DNA from: Dehalococcoidia bacterium
GTDB lineage: Bacteria; Chloroflexota; Dehalococcoidia; Dehalococcoidales; UBA1222
Assembly (NCBI GenBank): GCA_003597995.1
Contig: QZJY01000005.1
Location: 1 to 34,954 of the forward strand
DNA: 34,954 nucleotides
Direction of reading: 5' to 3'
The position numbers and the translations under genes were made by a program. The notes under the pieces were generated by a model that was given only the letters and a program-made list of their open reading frames with translations, did not search any database and was not told where the DNA came from. Positions 31,461 to 34,954 of the stretch are shown here, piece by piece; position 1 is the first letter of the stretch, and every line of letters begins with the position of its first letter.

Positions 31461-31746
31461 ATGCCTGTTGGTTAACGTTCATATTGGAGTTTTTCAATTC
31501 TCTATATAGGCCTTCGCCGCTTTCGTTGTCGGGCCACTGATATTTCTTAAAAAATGCGGCCTTACTCAACGTCTCGACGTCCTTTCTGATTTCCGTACCA
31601 TTTTCTTTCCGATCAGTCTTGAGGAACAACAAATCCCCACCTGACAAGATAAGCACATTCTCACAGCCGTGTATCGGTTGATTGCCAAGCCACATTAAAA
31701 CGTTGCTTCCATCACCGACTGGCAGTTTCCATTTGTACTAGATCAT
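31459..31746 (-). pseudogene. Small unknown gene with amber codon at position 3
   Basis: Following glmS on the same strand, GGAGG lies about 7 nt before ATG 31746; the frame reads ATG ATC TAG and then stays open for 91 codons to 31459. After the TAG the protein begins YKWKLPVGDGSNVLMWLGNQ and continues with VLILSGGDLLFLKTDRKENG, regular protein-like sequence of unknown family. The next ATG (31695) would remove 16 of these residues and has GGAAG only 11 nt away. The simplest reading is a gene inactivated by a nonsense change, or one now starting at 31695 (78 aa). It is AT-rich like the neighbouring HEPN-like gene. Confidence 0.5.
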
Positions 31747-31760
31747 TTTTTATCCTCCAT

Positions 31761-33533
31761 TCACTTCACCGTCACGCTCTTAGCAAGGTTCCTCGGCCTG
31801 TCCGGGTCAACGCCGCGCGCCAGCGCCGTAAAATAGGCTAGTTCCTGCAGCGGTACAATCGTTACGAAGGGATAAAGTATTTCTTCCACCTTCGGTATCC
31901 TGAAACATTCATTGAAAGCCGGGTGGCACCTGTCAGAAACCCCAAATATGCGGGCCCCCCGTGTCTTGGCTTCTTCGACGTTATGAATGGTATCCTCGAA
32001 GGTATAGTCGTCGGGGCAGATGGCCACGATGGGCGTGCCTTTCTCTATCAAGGCCAGCGTGCCGTGCTTGAGTTCCCCCGCCGGCATGCCTTCGCCGTGC
32101 ACGTAGGAGACCTCCTTCATTTTAAGTGCCGCCTCCATGGCGATATGGAAATTGCTTCCCCTGGCGATGAAGTAGCAGGCGTTGAATTTGGCTATATAGG
32201 CCGCCACGCATTCGGCTTTTTTAAGGTTGGTCTCATAGGCCAGCTCTACCAGCGGCACGGTATTTTTGAGCTTTTCCGTTATCATTTGCTGCTGCCCTAC
32301 CAGATAATGGCTCAGCAGCGCCAGCACTGTGATTTGGGCAATGTAGCTCTTGGTGGCGGCCACGGCGTTTTCCTGCCCGCATTTCAGCGGGAAAACGAGG
32401 TCGCTCAGTCTGCTTAGCTGCGAGGATGGGCGGTTCACCAGGGATATTACTTTAGCCCCTCGGGCTCTGGCCGTCCTCACGCCTTCCAGCACGTCGGCGG
32501 TTTCGCCGCTCTGCGACAGGGCGATAACCACGCTTCCCTCATTGATAGAGTCCGCGAAATACTTGAATTCAGAACCGATGATGACCTCGCTGAGCTTGCC
32601 CCCAACGCGCGAGAATAAATACCTGCCCATCAACGCGGCGTGCCGCGAGGTGCCGCAGGCGGTGAAGATGACGTTTTTGGCGCTCTTTACGGCCCGCGCC
32701 GCCTGCGCCATACCGGCCTCGTCCTGGATGACGGCCTGTTCGATGGCCCAGGGCTCTTCCCGGATTTCGCGCATCATGTGGTGTTTTAGGCTGTCGTCCA
32801 CGGCGAAACCCGATTGGCGCTGCACGTTCCCGGCCTTTTTGTGGATGGGGTTGCCGGATGCGTCGAAGAACCGGAAATTGTCAGCTCCCACGACGGCTAT
32901 CTCACCATTTTCAAGGGCATATATCTCCCTGTATCCTTCGGGGAAAGAGTCTATGTCGCTGGAGGCGATACTCCCCCCAGCCCCGTTCCCCAGCAGCAGC
33001 GGCATCTCGCGGGCACAGGCGAATAATACCTGCGGCTCCGTCTGGCACAGCGCCAGAAAGGCGAACGGCCCGCGAAGCTCTTTTACCGCCAGAGCCATGG
33101 CCCCCGTCATGCTACCCGTCCGTTTGAGATATTTGGCCAGCAGGAAAGGGATGACCTCGGTATCCGTGGTGGATACGAATTGATGCTCCGACTTGAGCTG
33201 CTGCCGCAGTTCTGCGGCGTTTTCCACGATGCCGTTGTGCACCACGGCGATGATACTGCGGTTGTCGAGCTGAGGGTGAGCGTTGACCTGGTTTACCTCG
33301 CCGTGGGTGGCCCACCTGACATGCCCGATGCCGACGTGGCCAGGAAGTTCGGATAAATGCTGTTTGCTTTCGACTTCCTCGATTTTTCCCGAGTCCTTTT
33401 TATATAGCAGTCGGCCTTCGGAAACCGTGGCGATGCCGGCGGAGTCGTAGCCCCGGTACTCCAGCCGCTTCAAGGCGTCGAGGATAAAAGGGGCCGCTTT
33501 TCCGGGCCCGCTGTAGCCGATTAAACCGCACAT
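31761..33533 (-). CDS. glmS: Glutamine--fructose-6-phosphate aminotransferase (isomerizing)
   Basis: Makes glucosamine 6-phosphate from fructose 6-phosphate and glutamine; 590 aa. The N-terminal glutaminase (MCGLIGYSG, nucleophile C2; GIGHVRWATHG) is followed by two SIS domains (TACGTSRHA; SQSGETADVLEG; HGEGMPAGELKHG) and the C-terminal PRNLAKSVTVK. No Shine-Dalgarno sequence is evident before ATG 33533. It lies 52 nt downstream of the glmU-like gene, so both are probably one operon for UDP-N-acetylglucosamine. No glmS ribozyme-like region is recognisable in the short upstream gap. Confidence 0.96.
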   Translation of the reverse strand: MCGLIGYSGPGKAAPFILDALKRLEYRGYDSAGIATVSEGRLLYKKDSGKIEEVESKQHLSELPGHVGIGHVRWATHGEVNQVNAHPQLDNRSIIAVVHNGIVENAAELRQQLKSEHQFVSTTDTEVIPFLLAKYLKRTGSMTGAMALAVKELRGPFAFLALCQTEPQVLFACAREMPLLLGNGAGGSIASSDIDSFPEGYREIYALENGEIAVVGADNFRFFDASGNPIHKKAGNVQRQSGFAVDDSLKHHMMREIREEPWAIEQAVIQDEAGMAQAARAVKSAKNVIFTACGTSRHAALMGRYLFSRVGGKLSEVIIGSEFKYFADSINEGSVVIALSQSGETADVLEGVRTARARGAKVISLVNRPSSQLSRLSDLVFPLKCGQENAVAATKSYIAQITVLALLSHYLVGQQQMITEKLKNTVPLVELAYETNLKKAECVAAYIAKFNACYFIARGSNFHIAMEAALKMKEVSYVHGEGMPAGELKHGTLALIEKGTPIVAICPDDYTFEDTIHNVEEAKTRGARIFGVSDRCHPAFNECFRIPKVEEILYPFVTIVPLQELAYFTALARGVDPDRPRNLAKSVTVK

Positions 33534-33584
33534 ATTTTATTTTACCATTATGTCAAATCAAATGGTGAAAATAGCTCAACCTAC

Positions 33585-34796
33585 TCAGGACTTTCGATGA
33601 ATATTGTCCGCTATGATGCCTGTGGCCAGCATTCCCGGCCCTATCCAGACGTTATTGCCGATGACAGTCCCGGCGTTGATACTGACGTTAATCCCGGTCA
33701 TCACTCCATCGCCGAGGATGGCTCCCAGCTTATTGTGTTTGGTGTCCTGGCCATTAATATGGATGCTCGCTTTATTCAGCCTCAGGTTGGCGATACTGGT
33801 TCCGGCGCCCAGGTTGCAGTTCTCCCCGATGATGCTGTCGCCAATATAGCTCAGATGTGGGATTTTCGTCCCGCGCATGATTATAGAGTTTTTGATTTCG
33901 ACGCCCGCGCCAATGCGGCAGTTGTCCGCTATGCTCGTTGACGGTCTGATGAAGCAGTTCGGCCCGATGTCGCAATCTCGCCCGATGCAAACGGGGCCTA
34001 CAAGGTAACTGCCCGAACGAATTATAGTGCCTTCTCCGATAGTAATCGGGCCCTTGAGATGGACGTTTTCTTCGATGGTGCCATTATTGCATGCGCTCAT
34101 ACCCGACATGACGCTCGCGTTAGCCTCGAGCAGGTCCCAGGGATAGGCGATATCCTGCCATTGTTCGACTGTTTCACAACGCACTGGTACGCCCTGCTCG
34201 ATGAGCATCTCGATGGAACGCGTCAGCTCGAATTCTCCTCTTTCCGACTCGGCGGTGTTGCCGATAGCGGAAAAAATCTGCTGTGTCATAAAATAAATTC
34301 CGGTATTGACCAGTTTCGAGGAAGGATGAGCGGGTTTTTCAAAAATATGCCGCACAAGGCCGTCCTTCTCCTCAATAACCCCCAGACCGGAGGGATCGCT
34401 GACCTCCTTGACGCCGATAGTGATTTGATTTGACTGACTGAGCTTGCGGATATCGTGCTCATTTATAATTATATCCCCGTTTAACACCAGGAAATTTCCC
34501 CGCACGATGTTTTGTGCCGCTTTGAGGGCATCGGCTGTTCCCCGGGCTGGCTCTTGCAAGCGATATAGGATGCGCACGCCCCATTTGTCGCCGTTGCCGA
34601 AATATTCTTTTATCTTTTCGGCTTGGTAACCTGCGACTATGATGAAATCGGTTATGCCGGCTTTTTGGGCTTCGAGAACAACGCCTTCCAGGATGGGTTT
34701 GTTGGCGACGGGAAGCATGGCCTTGGGGCGGTTAAGCGTTAACGGCCTCATGCGCGTACCCTCGCCGGCGGCTAGAATTACTGCTTGCATTTTCAT
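33585..34796 (-). CDS. glmU: Bifunctional sugar-1-phosphate nucleotidylyltransferase/acetyltransferase (archaeal-type GlmU)
   Basis: 403 aa. An N-terminal NTP-transferase domain (AVILAAGEGTRMRPLTLNRPKAMLPV; LNGDI metal motif; NTGIYFM) is followed by a C-terminal left-handed beta helix of hexapeptide repeats (ENVHLKGPITIGEGTII to VWIGPGMLATGIIADN). This layout resembles archaeal enzymes such as Sulfolobus ST0452, which act on glucose-1-P or GlcN-1-P/GlcNAc-1-P, rather than classical bacterial GlmU (about 455 aa). With glmS next to it, UDP-GlcNAc synthesis is the likely task; the nucleotide used is not certain. ATG 34796 or 34790 may be the start, neither with a strong ribosome binding site. 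Confidence 0.88.
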   Translation of the reverse strand: MKMQAVILAAGEGTRMRPLTLNRPKAMLPVANKPILEGVVLEAQKAGITDFIIVAGYQAEKIKEYFGNGDKWGVRILYRLQEPARGTADALKAAQNIVRGNFLVLNGDIIINEHDIRKLSQSNQITIGVKEVSDPSGLGVIEEKDGLVRHIFEKPAHPSSKLVNTGIYFMTQQIFSAIGNTAESERGEFELTRSIEMLIEQGVPVRCETVEQWQDIAYPWDLLEANASVMSGMSACNNGTIEENVHLKGPITIGEGTIIRSGSYLVGPVCIGRDCDIGPNCFIRPSTSIADNCRIGAGVEIKNSIIMRGTKIPHLSYIGDSIIGENCNLGAGTSIANLRLNKASIHINGQDTKHNKLGAILGDGVMTGINVSINAGTVIGNNVWIGPGMLATGIIADNIHRKS

Positions 34797-34829
34797 CTTC
34801 TTGCGGGATCTCGGATGTCACCTAGATTT

Positions 34830-34835
34830 ATTATA
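34830..34835 (-). promoter_or_regulatory. -10 box upstream of glmU-glmS
   Basis: Minus-strand TATAAT (34835-34830), about 34 nt before the glmU start. No convincing -35 hexamer is found at 16-18 nt. Confidence 0.4.
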
Positions 34836-34917
34836 CTACGTGACGAGGATATGGTTTGGAGTGAACCCCTGAGACTGGACGCTTGAGGTTTGGTGGGTTT
34901 GGCAGGATCGAGTGTCC

Positions 34918-34923
34918 TATAAT
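34918..34923 (+). promoter_or_regulatory. -10 box of a plus-strand gene at the right edge
   Basis: TATAAT at 34918-34923, divergent from glmU. TTGGCA at 34899-34904 resembles a -35 box, but its 13-nt spacing is too short. Confidence 0.35.
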
Positions 34924-34945
34924 AAGGGCAAGAAAGGGACCTGCC

Positions 34946-34954
34946 ATGAGAAGC
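34946..34954 (+). CDS. Possible start of a gene cut by the window end
   Basis: ATG at 34946 with AAAGGGA upstream and a TATAAT box 22 nt before it. Only three codons (M-R-S) are visible, so nothing can be said about the product. Confidence 0.3.

Noticed and set aside
30522-31746. Pyrrolysine or genome-wide amber reassignment
   Set aside because: TAG ends several core genes here (porA, miaA, hflX, the MFS gene), and no suppressor tRNA or pyl gene is in the window. Nonsense change or downstream start is simpler.
32350-33183. 277-codon plus-strand open frame
   Set aside because: Antisense to glmS; low-complexity shadow without motifs.
33534-33584. glmS ribozyme/riboswitch in front of glmS
   Set aside because: Only 52 nt separate glmU and glmS and no ribozyme-like core is recognisable there.

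Overview
The window looks like a chromosomal segment from a strictly anaerobic Chloroflexota, most probably class Dehalococcoidia. Three things suggest this. There is a fused mannosyl-3-phosphoglycerate synthase/phosphatase of the type described from Dehalococcoides. There is a compact minus-strand operon dxs-pgk-apgM-tpiA-miaA-dapF-dapL-hflX. There is also a ferredoxin-type pyruvate oxidoreductase and a membrane H+-pyrophosphatase. The taxonomic call is inference from gene content, since no database search was possible.

Layout. 1-472: start of a minus-strand gene at the edge, then a strong promoter and a leader of about 300 nt. 473-2521: mgsD (compatible solute mannosylglycerate). 2610-3815: CPA2 antiporter. 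4057-9764: tRNA-Arg followed almost immediately by porGDAB and two electron-transfer genes resembling SfrB and SfrA/NuoG, which together form a predicted NADPH-linked pyruvate oxidoreductase module. 9808-10814: tRNA-Pro, a stand-alone LigD 3'-phosphoesterase, tRNA-Gly and tRNA-Met. 10815-11660: a small AT-rich insert with two genes, closed by a degenerate copy of the 3' half of the tRNA-Met, as expected for an old integration at that tRNA. 11665-12507: DegV. 12508-13073: mostly empty. 13074-22401: the eight-gene operon (isoprenoid precursor, triose glycolysis/gluconeogenesis, tRNA modification, lysine/DAP synthesis, ribosome-associated GTPase). 22624-23957: small orphan genes (a TOBE-like domain and two coiled-coil proteins). 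24153-30483: DHA2 drug exporter, K+-independent-type H+-pyrophosphatase, MutS2. 30522-31746: an AT-rich accessory patch with a HEPN-like protein and a small unknown gene; both have an in-frame TAG just after a well-placed ATG. 31761-34796: glmS and an archaeal-type bifunctional GlmU (UDP-GlcNAc supply). 34946: possible start of a further gene.

How the parts fit. Pyruvate oxidation or synthesis through Por is coupled on paper to an NADPH-handling flavoprotein. The triose genes make 3-phosphoglycerate, which is also the acceptor for MgsD. PPi from biosynthesis can be used by HppA to pump protons. DapL and DapF belong to the short aminotransferase route to meso-DAP and lysine.

The most interesting points are: the Por-SfrAB-like module; probable AUU and AUC start codons for porG and hflX; the tRNA-Met remnant bounding a two-gene insert; the pair of early in-frame amber codons next to glmS; and an apparently leaderless orphan TOBE gene. 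No CRISPR array, rRNA, insertion sequence or integrase gene was found.
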